Part shown: piece after piece, positions 27,226 through 45,793 of the stretch
Layout of the letters: the number at the start of each line of letters is the position of its first letter
Position numbering within the stretch: position 1 is the first letter of the stretch
Assembly (NCBI GenBank): GCA_037074765.1
Contig: JBAMDO010000060.1
Coordinates: 215,011 to 279,010, forward strand
Length of the DNA: 64,000 nucleotides
From: Mansonella perstans
Lineage: Eukaryota; Nematoda; Chromadorea; Rhabditida; Onchocercidae
Direction of reading: 5' to 3'
Translations under genes and position numbers: made by a program
The notes under the pieces: model-generated
Told to the model about the DNA's origin: nothing
The model's database searches: none
The model's input: the letters and a program-made list of their open reading frames with translations, nothing else

Positions 27226-28923
27226 GCTCGTAATTTTCATAAATAATTTTATAGAAAAGCTAATTATAATTTTAATAAGAAATAAATACAGCATTTAAAT
27301 CACAATAGTCTGAACAATCATAAAATTATTTGGTAAATTTGGATTCATTTTCGGCTTAACTTTTGAAGCGCATACTTCGCTCACTTTATTGCTTTCAAGT
27401 TTATAACAGCGAGCCACATATTTTCAAATATAATTAGATGGACTATTTAGGTGTGATCGGATGACCGAATCAATGATACATATAAATCAAATAGAGATTT
27501 CGTCCTCTGAAAGTGAAAAAAAATAATTTCTTGGCAGATTGTGCTAAATTCTTTGTTTTTTAAAATATATTCCGATTATATTATTGCTTACCAATACCTT
27601 AAAATTTTTTTCAAAAAATAATGTACCAAAAGTTTACAGATGATAAGCAAAGAGTAGGCCTTGTGTTATTCTTTAATGTAACGTTACTTTGCTTGCAACG
27701 AACCTGCGAGGTAAAATGGTTCCACTATAAATTACCTTTCTTGCATCTTTGCAGAAAAAGACTATCATAAATATACGAAGAAATGGCAAAATGCTATTTG
27801 TTAAGATTTTTCCGCCAATTTTTGCTAATATTTTCTTGTTCAAGATTTCCTCTCCATAAATTGATTTCAACGTCCAAGATTTCCTCTCCATAAATTGATA
27901 TAAATTGATTTCAACAAATTATCATCAAGTGTTTGCTTATAGCTTCTTCCACCTATTCGATATTTGCATTTATTCTGTAACTTTACTTTATTCACCCTTC
28001 TTTGTTAATCCGTTTTCATTCCTTTCTAATTTACATGAGTTATGTGGTAACTAAAAAAAGATAACCTGCAGATCGATCATCAAACTTTGAATCAATGTTA
28101 ATTGGTATGCTTTAAATAACACTATGTTTGAAAGTATTTTTACCTTTGCTCATATTATGAAGCAATAAATTATAAATGTGACTGATGAAATTTTTCAACT
28201 ACATGGTAATGGAAACCGGATTTCTTTGCATGAATGAAAATGAAAAGATAACAATGAAAAGTTTTGTAACCCTAATTGAAATATATAATTCAATTGTTAT
28301 TAAAATATATCTGGACAGAAGAGGACAATGGTCACTTAAGAGAAGGAGGAAAATTTTATTTAAGACAAAAAATGCCATATCAAAGGTGTAAAACGACATT
28401 TTATACCTTTATATTGTTCTTTATTCTTTCTACACTTCCCTCTGCGCTTCTATTAATATAGCATCTGATTTCCTGTCATCAATCATAGTGTCTCCTTCTG
28501 TCCTCTATCAGCATACCATCTTTTTCAACTCCTTCTATTACTTGATCTCTAATGAAATTCATGATTATAGTTTATTTCGTTTCTATTTCGTAACAGTCCC
28601 GTCCTTGAAACGTCCCCTTTAAAATTTATGCCAATTTCAGGTAAATTTTTTGATAGCGTATTGTGTGCACGACAATATAATGGAAACTATTTTTTAAAGT
28701 TCTTTTATCGCCCAATTTCTTTTTTCTCCAAAAATTCTTAAACTTTTTCCATTTTTTTTTTTTTTTTGTTAAAATCTTTTAATAAGAAAAAAATTAGTCA
28801 ACCTGTCATAAAAAAAGGGACAAATAATCTTTTGCAATATGCGCACTGTTAAACATTTATTTAATACATTAATAGATCCATGGCAAATTGATAGGATGTT
28901 TAGTACTAATGATATATTTATAG
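27163..28923. other. Intergenic
   Basis: AT-rich. Contains the right arm of the inverted repeat (27207-27225) and the 34-bp-period repeat at 27841-27899. Open frames at 27673-27891 (minus) and 28185-28461 (both strands) have no family resemblance. Confidence 0.5.
27841..27899. repeat. Two-copy direct repeat
   Basis: A 25-bp sequence beginning CAAGATTTCCTCTCCATAAA occurs at 27841-27865 and 27875-27899; a partial third echo of its end follows at about 27900-27913. Confidence 0.85.
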
Positions 28924-29690
28924 ATGTTGTTCAGGTTTTGTTCCTCATCCATTATTATTGTGTTTTGCTGTCTGATAAACGGGATTATCATAGTTGCTGA
29001 GATATGGCCTGATCCTGTTGATGATGGCCGAGAAAAGTATCCGAAACCAACTTCCTGGGCAAATAAAAATTACGGACAATGGTGTCGCAATCGAACTTTA
29101 AACAGGTAACAATTTTTTTTCTTTTAACTTTTAAGAAAATATATACGAGATTTAAGATTTTTTTTTTTAATGCTTGTCAGAAGTCTTAATTAATCTTAGA
29201 AAAACTTTAATTGATTTTTTAAGAACTATTTTCTCTTATTGCCTGAAAAAGTGAAAAATTCTTGGAATATTCAAATTAATAAATATGATCTTCAAGTTAG
29301 TTGTAATTTCTCGATGCATGCTTATTTTTGATGGAGTTGAAACTTTTTCGAAAAAATTTCTCAGAAATTGTGTAGACTTTCTCAGTTTCGTCAATTTCAC
29401 ACAGAAGCGAAAGTTTTGAAACTGAGAAGGAAGCATACATACAATTTGATTTCAGGAATACTCAATGTTCTATGGGCTCACTTTTTCATTATTATACCTG
29501 TTGCGGTGAGACGAACGCTGAATGTTGTTTACGATTGCAACCTACTATTGTTGCTTATTTACTTTCTATAGTAATTCTTATTGTCATCTCTCTAGTATTT
29601 TACCTTTTACTAAAATTGAATTTGACTTGTCCAATAGAAAATAATGCAGACAATGTCGAGGACGAAGATAGCGTTTATATTGAATTTTAA
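28924..29690 (+). CDS. Six-cysteine single-pass membrane protein, Shisa/CX (STMC6) type (138 aa)
   Basis: Two exons, 28924-29105 and 29456-29690, joined in frame through GTAACA and TTTCAG. Layout: signal peptide (residues 1-27), a short ectodomain with exactly six cysteines (QWCRN, TQCSM, YYTCCGE, ECCLR), then a membrane segment (about 94-117, AYLLSIVILIVISLVFYLLL) and an acidic cytoplasmic tail (NADNVEDEDSVYIEF). Six cysteines packed just before a single membrane span, with a CCG...CC core, is the pattern of the STMC6 superfamily (Shisa, WBP1/VOPP1, CX and nematode DUF families), thought to act as membrane adaptors. The assignment rests on this pattern only. An NRT glycosylation sequon lies in the ectodomain. 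The ATG follows TTTATAG, a plausible trans-splice acceptor. Confidence 0.72.
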
Positions 29691-30451
29691 TTGAATTCAT
29701 TAAATCACTGCAATCATGTCTAAACAACTCATTTTATTCAATTTGAACCATTACTTGCTTTTTCTTTAGCGTTAAAACGATTTCGGCTAAAAAATTATTG
29801 CTCATAAGCGGTCATATGCATAGATTTGATATAAGCCTTCAGAAACAATTACGTAAATTAATCACTTCCAGCAATATCCAAAAAAATCATTCGGCTGCGA
29901 ATAATGTAGCAATTTAGTAGAACGGAACACTAAGATAATTTCACTAATACTCAAAATATTGCAATATAATCGTATCTACCGTTAAAGGATATTGCTAGAA
30001 GTGATTAATTTACGTAAAGCAAGCTTTGCTTACTTTTATACTGAGGACTAATTTTTGTTTAAATTGTACGAAAAGAAATGACTCATATACTCAAATGGAA
30101 GGCAAAATCCACCATTCTAAACTTGTTCAATTGGAAAAAAATGAAAACGATATCAATGATAATACTTGATAATTAGCGTAAGAATACATTGCCATTACCT
30201 TTCAAATTACTGGGAAATTATTTACTTATTGATGACTAGAATGCAACTAGTAGCTAGTCATTTTATTTTAGGGAAAATAGAGAGATGAAGAGGATGATGA
30301 AAATTTCAATAGTGACCAACTGAATCTTTCTTTTTCATAAAATTTGCTCTGAAAAACTACAAAGCTAATATGTCCTGATGAAGCATAACATTTTAAATAA
30401 GTTAAAGTGATAAAATAATGGACAAAACTTAATATGCAAGTAATATCTTTC
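29691..30451. other. Intergenic
   Basis: AT-rich; no coding-like stretch, RNA gene or repeat recognised. Confidence 0.5.
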
Positions 30452-31134
30452 CTACAGAATTCTACATAAAATTAATCTCTCATATTTTAGTAGATGTTGA
30501 AATGAAATGAATGCATGCGAATCGTTGAGCATTCTTTTCAGAAAAAGGGCTTCCGAAACCCCACTTCCGTTTTTCAAATCATTTCGACAAATGCTTCCCA
30601 GATGATCCCCTTCTCTCGAATTTGCTACTCGGAACATCAAATCGATCCTGAATATTATACTATAAATGCTTTCCTTCTCTTTTATCTGCAAATTTTCGCA
30701 GCACTGAAAAATTCGTTAGATTCTTCTTCTTCATGCGGAAATAAAATCATCTTTCAAAAGGATACCGCTGATCAAGTAGCGATTTTGATATCTGTTTCAC
30801 TTATCAGCCTCTCAATATTTATTTACACCGATAATGTTTACAGTAATTTCCAACGTGAAATACTCAGTTACAACTTTTGCAGTTGCAGAAAATTTGAAAC
30901 TTTTGATGCTACTGCACTTTTATTTCAAAATAGCTAGAATTAGTAAGTTTAGTAAACAACAAACATGATTTTCCTACTTTTCACATCAATGTCCCTCCAG
31001 CATCGTTTTTGTGAAATCAAAAAAGTTCTGGTGCAATTGGAATAAACTTCACCGTCTCCAGAAGGCTTTGAATTTTCGGTTATACTCATCTCAACAGGCT
31101 TTTCTCTGTGCAGTATTTTCAGATGCCATACCAT
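30452..31134 (-). CDS. Doubtful gene region, open on both strands
   Basis: On the minus strand three protein-like segments lie in order: an open frame from ATG 31134 (MVWHLKILHREKPVEMS...), a segment after the acceptor GTGCAG at about 30929 that reads to a GTAAAC donor (...KVVTEYFTLEIT), and a segment after TTTGCAG at about 30689 ending at a stop near 30452 (...RVANSREGDHLGSICRNDLK...). The last two join in frame; the first does not join the second by a canonical donor. On the plus strand 30515-30937 is open for 140 codons from an ATG. At most one reading can be the main gene, and both may be chance. No family is recognised. Confidence 0.22.
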
Positions 31135-31682
31135 TTATGTCTGTTCAAACTTGCTGATAGTGCATATTCTATGCTTTCAAAAATATAAATACTAACTGGC
31201 ATATTTTGTACAGCAGAAGATCAAAAAAGTTCCGCTATCATTTCATTTTAATTATAAGCATTCTTGCAAATTTTAAACAATAAAACACGAAAGTCAAAAG
31301 CTGTCCCAACCAAAACATTTCTTATGATTACTTAGAACTCACTTTTACAGTAAATACTACTTGTTATAAATCAATTTGCAAAATTTCAACCCTGTTGTCT
31401 TCTCCTTTTGCAAAGATTTCAATCATGATAGCGCGTTTCTGCACAAAAAAAAAAAATTTGATAAAGCGAAATATTCCTGGCACTATCATTCAAAATTGCC
31501 AAAAAATAGATCAATAAACTCCAAATAATACTGAAATTAATCATCAATCAAAATGGAAATAATTTTAGGTGAAATTAATGATTCTCAATATCTTTTCGAA
31601 CGCAGAGAAGTTAATATTTTAGAATTTTTTTTTAAGGGTAGTTGTAGGTAATAAAATTTAAAAAAAACAAGCCAAATATTTT

Positions 31683-31778
31683 TTATAATGTGTTCTAGAA
31701 AGATCAGCGATAGTTTCTGTATAATTTTTTTTATAATGTGTTCTAGAAAGATCAGCGATAGTTTCCATATAATTATTT
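31683..31778. repeat. 48-bp tandem duplication
   Basis: Two head-to-tail copies, starting at 31683 and 31731, both containing ATGTGTTCTAGAAAGATCAG; they differ by two bases near the end (TTTCTG versus TTTCCA). The near identity suggests a recent duplication. Confidence 0.9.
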
Positions 31779-32395
31779 TATGGTACAATTGAATTTCAAT
31801 AAATTCATGAATGAAAAAAAGTTTAAATTGAATGATGCAAAAGAAAGATTTTAAATGTACCAAAGTTTTTATTCATATTTATCAATATTTTCATCGGTTC
31901 GATAGGCCAATATTTTCAAATTATTTCTAAAAGTATCACATTCATGAATCATTATCATTAATCATTATATGTGTTATCAGTGTATCAATTCCATCTGACA
32001 ATATATCTGAATACGTATCACTTTTTTCCTTGCATATTTCAAAATATTAATGAAAAAGAATTTTATTAGCGAAGTTATTTCAATTTAACTTACAACAATA
32101 ACTTATTTGTTACTATAATTATATTGTAACAAAAATCACTAATCAATTCTCTTACATTGTAACATTTGGAGAGATCCATTAAATGTTTCATAAGGGCTGC
32201 GTGAAAATTATATATGGGAGGATTTATAGTTTTAATTGTGATAATTTGTTGTGGTTGAAAGTGTTGCAAGGATGGATTAGTGAATTGAAGTGGGCATTTG
32301 AAATAGTATTGCTAAGTTAATCTATTTCAGGTCTTTGAATTATATATTTGTTTATTTTAGTATTACTAATGATTATGGTTATTTTACTGTGGAAT

Positions 32396-32419
32396 GGTTT
32401 AAATATTACCAAGTTTGAG
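32396..32419 (+). other. SL1-like sequence followed by a possible donor (relic?)
   Basis: The 24 bases start GGTTTAA and end CCAAGTTTGAG, as the 22-base nematode SL1 leader does, with a middle that differs and is two bases longer. GT follows directly. No Sm-site-like sequence is seen downstream, so a working SL RNA gene is unlikely. Chance or a retroposed trans-spliced 5' end are the alternatives. Confidence 0.3.
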
Positions 32420-33475
32420 GTGTAAAAGTTCCTATACTATTTATTGATTAATTGTTTAATTAATTAAACTTGAAAAAAATTGCAAAAATAAATTACAATT
32501 CAAGAAAAGTTATATTTTACAACTGTGATTTTACTTCATTCATAGCATCATAAGATTATCATAACTCCTTCCAAATTTGGCATTACTTAATAATCTTCTT
32601 TCAAATAGTCATTATTTCAATCTGAATGAGTTCAGGCGGAACTTGTTCTTGTTAAACAACAAATCAAATATAATTGCCATTATTATTACTATTAATTATT
32701 ACCCTTAGCGTCTTGGTCATTTCTGGCACTTTACTTCAAATTATTGATATTTTAATTAATGTTTTTGAATATTTGAGGTCGGAAGTTGTGATTTCCTGTA
32801 AAAACACACAAATTTCTAATATCAGCGGAAAAATTAGATCTCACATCTCACATTGAGTGCAGGAAATAAATATTTTTGTAATTTTGAAAAAAAAGATTGT
32901 CACTGAATGTTTCACTTTTTTATCTAAGTTTCGTAAAAAAAAAAAAAAAAAAATGATACTAAAAGAAATTTGGAGAAGTGCTCGGTTAATCTTTTCAATT
33001 TTACTTCAAATTAATACAAAATCTCCGCTGTATTATGCGTAATTCATTTATTGATGTTTTAAAACTTCAACTAGTGCTGCATAAGGATTGCGATTTTGTT
33101 GGTAATACAATTCCCATTAAATGAATTTCAAATTGTATCGATCAGTTAATTGGAAAGAGAAATATCCTGAACATTGCGATTCTTACGAGAATCTGGAAGA
33201 CTATTAATGAGTCAATGAAGAGTAGTTGCGGTCGTGTAAGAAAGTTTTTGCACCAGTAAATTCGGAAGTAAGACATAAGAATTAAAATTTCGACTATTAT
33301 CAAATCTTAATTAGGGCGATTTATTCCAGCATTTTGTGAATATTAGGAAATAATTAAGGCTGGTAATTACTATATATTATCTTCTCTTCCAAGGTCACTA
33401 AATATGTATGAATTTGTCAGATCGGCGTACATCTTCATCATTGCATCTCCTTTTGATCCCATCTCTCTGAAATAG

Positions 33476-33598
33476 CCCTATCAAAATGATACATTGCAAC
33501 TTCGCGGGATATGTCCTTGGCCGAATGGATGTATTCAAGCAAACGATATTTACATTGACGAAGAGGCTATATGTCGATTTTGGTTAAGATATTATTAA
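33476..33598 (+). CDS. Coding-like fragment, Cys-rich, unassigned
   Basis: After GAAATAG a 41-codon frame reads PYQNDTLQLRGICPWPNGCI...IDEEAICRFWLRYY and stops. Its composition is protein-like and contains three cysteines. A second short segment after CTTCAG at about 33876 reads TPNFCDNGSALAKKG. They could be exons of a small secreted Cys-rich gene or of a decayed one. Phases between them were not resolved. Confidence 0.22.
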   Translation, partial: PYQNDTLQLRGICPWPNGCIQANDIYIDEEAICRFWLRYY

Positions 33599-34325
33599 AT
33601 AGGTGAATGAATAGCAGATCTGTTAATTTAAAGCTGCTCAAAAGGTTTTTAGCCAGATATTATGGACATTTTCATCTTGGATTAATTTCTCTAGCTGTAG
33701 CTCTTAATTTACATTACATAATCACTTTCCATGATCTAAGTAAGATCCAATTTTAGATGACATTTACAGCAGCTAAGTGGAAAAACTTAGGAAGTTGGAA
33801 TAATTGTTAGTGTTATTTTTCTCATCATCATTCCGCAATTCTAAGAAATCGACAATAGTACATGAAAACTTCAGGTACACCGAATTTCTGTGATAATGGG
33901 TCGGCGCTTGCTAAAAAAGGTTTTTCTGTATTCATTTTTAATCGGTTTTGATCCTTTTTCAGAGAATTGAAAGTACAAGAAATTGATCTTAAATTAGATA
34001 AAACTCTGTAGGTAGCAAATCTTATTTAGGCTGAGACGTTATCTAATAGACCATTTATAAACATATCAATAAATCTATGTCATTTAATATCAGCATACAT
34101 TATGTTATGTTATTGGGTAGAGGTTCAACAAGAGAAAGATTCAGAGTTCAAAGTGGTTAAATTTCCTCAAATATACAATTCAAATTAAAATTTTCTTGTT
34201 TTGATATTCACTTTTTTATTTTCATTTCTTGGAACTAATGTTTCATTGAACGCTTCATTTGCTTCAAAATTTGTAAAACTTGGTTCTTCAGCTTGAACTT
34301 CCAGAAAACCTCAAGAAAAGCAGGA
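33599..34325. other. Region upstream of kinesin-13
   Basis: AT-rich. Apart from the Cys-containing fragment at about 33876-33920, nothing is recognised. A splice acceptor (CTTCCAG) just upstream of the kinesin start suggests either trans-splicing or an additional 5' exon in this stretch. Confidence 0.5.
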
Positions 34326-40327
<6,002 letters not shown>

Positions 40328-41847
40328 ATCGGATGAATGTAATTTCTGGAAGTATATTTCAGTTCACCGCATAACTTCATCACTTTTCGGCTCCCTTGTT
40401 AAAATTTGACAGCATTTTCTCACCAAAACTTTCTGTGCTTTGTTTGTTCATATAAAGATTTCGTTTGTTTCCTATAAAATTTGAGCTAATTATTTGTTTA
40501 TTATTTTTAGCATTTTTTTCTGGAGTTTCTACTTACAAAATGGTATGTAGAAAAAAACTACACTGAGTCTCTACTCAGTCTTTTCCTGCGTACCATTTTT
40601 AGGCTTCAGATAGTTCGATTTGAATTTTCTGTAAAGCTAGGGAAATTCCAGCGGTTGTTAGAGATATCAGGTATTAAAATTTCTAAGATTTTCTTGAACT
40701 GAGAAGTTTTTTCATGCTGTAGAAAATTGTGTGTGTGTGTGGAAATACCCTCGGTATATAATATTGCGGAGTTTACCATATCCCTGTATCACATATAATC
40801 TTGATTTATGATACTAGAATGCATTTTTAAACTCTTCGTTAATATATGTAAAAATTTAAGAATAAAATGTAACTTTTTTTATAAAGTATCTTGGAATTCA
40901 AATGTAACTATGTTGTGAGTAAGGGAAGATTGTGCAACGGGTCAATTGGTCAATTTGTCAATTTTTCTCTTTCGTCGTGGCGTAATCTCCTGTCTCTGTT
41001 ATTAAATAATTGCTTTCTATATTTTGCGTTTATAACGTAATTTCCTGCTTTATTACTGCGAACATGTATTTCATATATCTTTTGTAAAAGAATATTTAAA
41101 ATCCAGGAATTTTTAAGTTTGGTAAAATGATAATGACTGCCATATATTTTGCAAATTACTTTTGTATATAATACAAATTGCAGATTGCAAATATCAATGC
41201 ATTGCTTTCGTAAGGGTATGTATTATTCGAGAAAGCAGTTATCTAGTTTTTTGGTAGAGTTAAGAAAGAGGAAAATATTTAAAGGCAGAATTTTCAAAGA
41301 ATTAAGTGCTTCTTATTATTCGTTATTATCATTTATATTATCTTTTTCTTATTATTGAACTGTGAAATGCTTTAATTGTACAATTGAAATAAATCAAAAT
41401 TTGGCCTATTTTTGAAATTGACAATAATATCAGCAAATTTGCAGAAAAATTTCCATGATTGTTAATGGTTATTTGTAAAAAGTTAAAATTTTCAGTTATT
41501 TGTGATGAATGATACATTGAAATAATTGTAAGGAATCAACCGTTCATAAGTCATGTATATAAACGTGTACCTAACTTTTTTCTCCATTTAAAAAAAAACT
41601 TCATGCCATATAAGGGATGTTTTGAAAGGGAAAAAAGAATCTGGAACTGTCTTAGAGGTAAATATTATCGGGAAGGCAAATTAATGGAAAAAATAGGTAG
41701 GAATAAATATTTGGAATTTTGATACTGCAAGTGAAACGTCTATCTTATGGTTTTAGTTGATTTTAGAATTGATCATCTAGATAAATATTATTATTTACAA
41801 TTTTACAAAATGATTTACATCCAGATATACATACTACCAACGCTAAC
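40328..41847. other. Intergenic between kinesin-13 and TRIP4 homologue
   Basis: AT-rich. No convincing exon, although the TRIP4 homologue may have an upstream exon here because its frame stays open back to an acceptor (ATCCAG) just before the chosen ATG. Confidence 0.5.
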
Positions 41848-44800
41848 ATGAACCGTCCCAACGATTCGTTGAAAGCATTGGCATCATCAGTGAATAAAAC
41901 ACATTCTCAGCAGCAGAAGTCAAATATTTTTGTAACATTGAAGAATAACAATTTTAGCAATAAATTGATATCAGGTAAATGAAGCTTCAAATTTAATTGT
42001 AGAGTTTGCAAAGGCTATTATTTTTAATCCATACAATGTAAATGTAAAAGTTTTAGGAAGGCATCGCTGTGATTGTCAAGCAAGAATACATAAGTTGATT
42101 CGAAATTGCTTGAATTGTGGACGTATAGTATGCGAGCAGGAAGGTAGTGGTCCTTGTATGTTTTGTGGCGAAATTGTTTGTACTCGAGAAGAACGGGAAG
42201 TAAGTTCTATAATTTTTATTATTGTATGTTGAGATTTTCTTTACTAATTACTTTCAATCTTGCTGCTTCGTTTCATCTCTTGGTGAAGTAAAAAATAGCT
42301 TTTTAGTAGCCTTAATCAGTGTCAACAATTTGAAACTGGTGAAATTGACGTTATAGCATAAAGGTCACTTTTAGAAAATATCACTAAAGTTTGATAAAGA
42401 TGTCATTTATCATCGTCGTTATGTAGGAAATGCCTTAAATTAAATATATCATTTCGAAAAGGTTGAAAGGTGGATGCTTTACAAATTTTTTCTCTCATTA
42501 TCTATTTGAATTAAATTTAAGAATATACTTGAATAAATTTTTATCCAGCTACTGGCATTATCCATTAAAACCATTTCAGGTTTTGAATCAACAATCAAAA
42601 GAATCACTTGAACTTTACTTCAAATTAATGGGATATGAAGTTAACGAAACTAAAGGATTTTCCTTGACATCAGTCGGGAGTGCGCTCGCTAAAGCTGAGC
42701 GATACAAAGATAAATTACTGGCTGCAGATTTGGACGCGTAAGTCATCTGTACATTTTCAGTATTAAAATCTGTCATAGATAACATAGATTGCTATGATAG
42801 AAGAAGCAGTTTTGGAACTACAAATTTACAAATTTCTTGTTAAAAATGAGCTTAATTTATGAAAAAGAAGCAATTCTTAAATATATAGCAGTTTTAGAGA
42901 AATGAAAACACACATTCATGACTTGGAATCGGACTATTATAACATGGAAAACAACATATATTTGACAAAAGCGGTTAGTACTGTTTCTCATTAAAATTAC
43001 CAAGATTATCAATCTTCGATATCTTCCATTTTTCGATGGTGACTTGAATAATGTCTCATTTGATTTTGGTAAATAGATCTTTTGATCGAAGAACAATTGT
43101 TAATATACTTTGTTTAATTTATCACTGAAATAAGTAACTCGGATAGTTTGATCAGCTCACATGAATAAGTGAACAATCTTTATAATAATAACAGGAACGA
43201 GAAGCTATAATGGCTCGTAAAGAAGAATTAAAAGAATTACGAATGCAACAACAACGAGCTCTTATTGTAGACTTCGATTTGGAGAAAGCCAGTGTTTCTG
43301 AAGTAAATTTTCCAAAATATATTGGATTAAATTTTTGAAAATCTTAATTCTTTCTATTACAACTGATATATCAGAAATATTCGTTTTTTTCACTGATTAA
43401 TTATTGTTTCACGATAACTTGAAATTTTTTCACCATAGTTCCGTATTGTATTAGAAACGGGCTGTTGTAAGAGTTTTCGTGAAACATCTGAAGATGTCGA
43501 TTTGATGCCATAGCAGTTGTGTTTTCCGACGGGCTCGTTTTAAATCAACATTTGAAAAAATGTCAATTTGCCAAGCTAATAAAGCAAAAAAAGCTAATAT
43601 AGGAAAGGAAATTTGCACATACCCATGTAATAATCAGGGTTAAGAAAGAATAAATGAATGAAGTTTGCCTAGCTCCAAACTATTCTACATCTTATAAAAA
43701 GATCTAATATTTGGCTATTACGAGGAGAGACAAGGGACTTCGTTATAGTTTTTAGTTGAATTATAATAATTCTTTGATATTAGATCTTGTATATCAATTT
43801 CAGACCAAGAAAAAATATGATGACACCTGTGATCCACTGATCGAGTCAATTTTATCATCTTCCAGAAGACGACAGCAAATTGAAGCATCAAGACCTGTAG
43901 CGAAGTGGGCTCCGGATGGATTTGTATTAAAGGTTTTTTTTTTGCCTTTCTTTTTTATTCTTGAGACTAGAAAATAAAAAATTTAATACGAGAATTCCTC
44001 TTTTTGATCTCTCTGTAAATTGATTAGAACTATATAAACAATTGAAAAAATAACAGGATCAGTCTATATATAAAATGGGAACTGTGAATTGTTTTTTTTT
44101 CCTCAATGAAATTTTATTTTTACCCCTTTAACAAAGAGATTTCTTGCATTCTTTGATTGAGTCTGATTTGATTTGGTATAAAAATTTTCAATGCACATGA
44201 TGCATTGGTGAAAATTTAGGTAGATTTTTTAAACACGACCTGCCAGTCATTGTTCATTTCAGTATAACGGTCAAAGTAAATGGAAAAGTAATCCTCAGCA
44301 AGATATCGATAACGAAGGAGACATGGAAGACAGAGCATTAATGATGTTAACTGATGAAATGATATATATGGAAGTGGCAAGAAAAGGTTATACGATCGGT
44401 ATTGTTCAACCTATTGCAACATTGCTAGCTTATGGATTTCGAAGGTTCATTATACCACCTTGTTTGCTGTCACATATTTTTCAAACAACGATTCTGTTGA
44501 CGAATTTGACTATGATATAATAAATTGATGTATTTTAAATGCTCTATGGTATGTCCATAAGGCTAATGGTTATGAGATTTAGCAGTGGAGTTAGCATTAA
44601 ATCAGTAAGTAAAATTAAGGAAAAGTTCTGCAGGCATATTCCGTGGAATGAAGATGTTGATATTAGAGGACCAATACTTATTGCTTCAAAGGGCAAAGCT
44701 GTTTCAAAAAATGAAATTGAAAACGAAATCTCACGCTTTCAGCATTCGCTCCCAAATAGTAAGTAAATGATAAGACAGAGCAATATCCAAAGAGCTATTG

Positions 44801-45793
44801 CTCTATTTTATAGAAACTTTTTATCTTATTAATATTTAATAAATTTTTAAACAGTAATCTTTATGGTTCCTGAAACCTTTTTTGCATATTTGTTTTTTAT
44901 TTTATTTCCTTGATGAACAAATAGGAAAGATGGAATTTCTAGATAATGTGGCAGTGTCCAAACTTCCATCAGAATTCCCTTCGGGTGCCATTGTAGGTCG
45001 AGCATTGCTTATTGATTGTTTATCAGTGGAAGAGTATGAAGAGAAGGTAACATTAATTAACAGTGACTTTAAAATAAAAATGTTTTATTGTACAAAAGTA
45101 AACAATATTCATGCTCGATTTGGTTTTTATTATTTCGAATTTTAATCAAAGAAATTGTAACGTGCCAAAACACCATTTTTATATCGTTTTTTTTTTTCTT
45201 TTAAATCATGAATTAAAAACTCTAAATAAGAGGTGTTGAGCAGTTTTTTTTCGGCAAAGCAGTATTAGCGCAATGTTTGCTTAAAATGATACTGATCTCG
45301 ATTGTAAAATGTTCGAAGTTGTTAGTAGTTGTTAGTAGAATGTTCGGTACTTGTTAATTTAAAAAAATTTTGATATTTTTATCTACTTAATAATATTGAT
45401 TGGTTCAATAATTCGATTTCAAGCTGGTTTTATATTTCACTATAATGTGACGTCAGTTCCAGGATATTAAGTAATTTTTTATTTAGCTACTAAAGATAAA
45501 CAATAGAGTTATCGACAGGTATGTCCCTAACTAAAACTCATGTAAGTCGAACAGGTAATTTAATTTCTTTTTTTGTTATCTTTTTCAGTTAAAAATGTGA
45601 TTCTGCTGTATTTCAGTATTTGGAGGACAAAGAATGCTCTAGTACTGAAGGATCGTATGTGCTTATATTCGATATCTTTGAACCGCTACTAATTCCTATT
45701 CCTCATCTTTCTCCTTCGAATTGTATTTATCAAGTTGATAAGCAATTACTGACTGCCATAAAACAAATTCTCGAACCGGTATCCTTCTATTGA
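41848..45793 (+). CDS. TRIP4: TRIP4/ASC-1 homologue (activating signal cointegrator 1), 448 aa as modelled
   Basis: Subunit of the ASC-1 complex, a transcription coactivator and nucleic-acid quality-control assembly. Exons: 41848-41974, 42057-42199, 42580-42737, 42898-42973, 43195-43302, 43804-43932, 44263-44444, 44634-44758, 44925-45046, 45617-45793; all phases fit. The zinc-binding region (47-84) has the family spacing, CDCQARIHKLI, NCLNCGRIVCEQEGSGPC and FCGEIVC. A charged helical middle follows, then the C-terminal ASCH domain (about 289-448) with GYTIGIVQPIATLLAYGF, RGPILIAS, FPSGAIVGRALLIDCLS and a final FDIFEPLLIPIP. The vertebrate protein has a longer N-terminus; a 5' exon may be missing here, or the worm protein is shorter. 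Confidence 0.9.

Larger units (their letters stand above)
31135..33475. other. Intergenic
   Basis: AT-rich with poly-A/T tracts. Contains the 48-bp tandem duplication at 31683-31778 and the spliced-leader-like sequence at 32396-32419. No exon chain recognised. Confidence 0.5.

Noticed and set aside
43439..43480. Possible extra exon in the TRIP4 homologue
   Set aside because: The stretch after CACCATAG is open for only about a dozen codons and the flanking exons already join in phase 0 without it.
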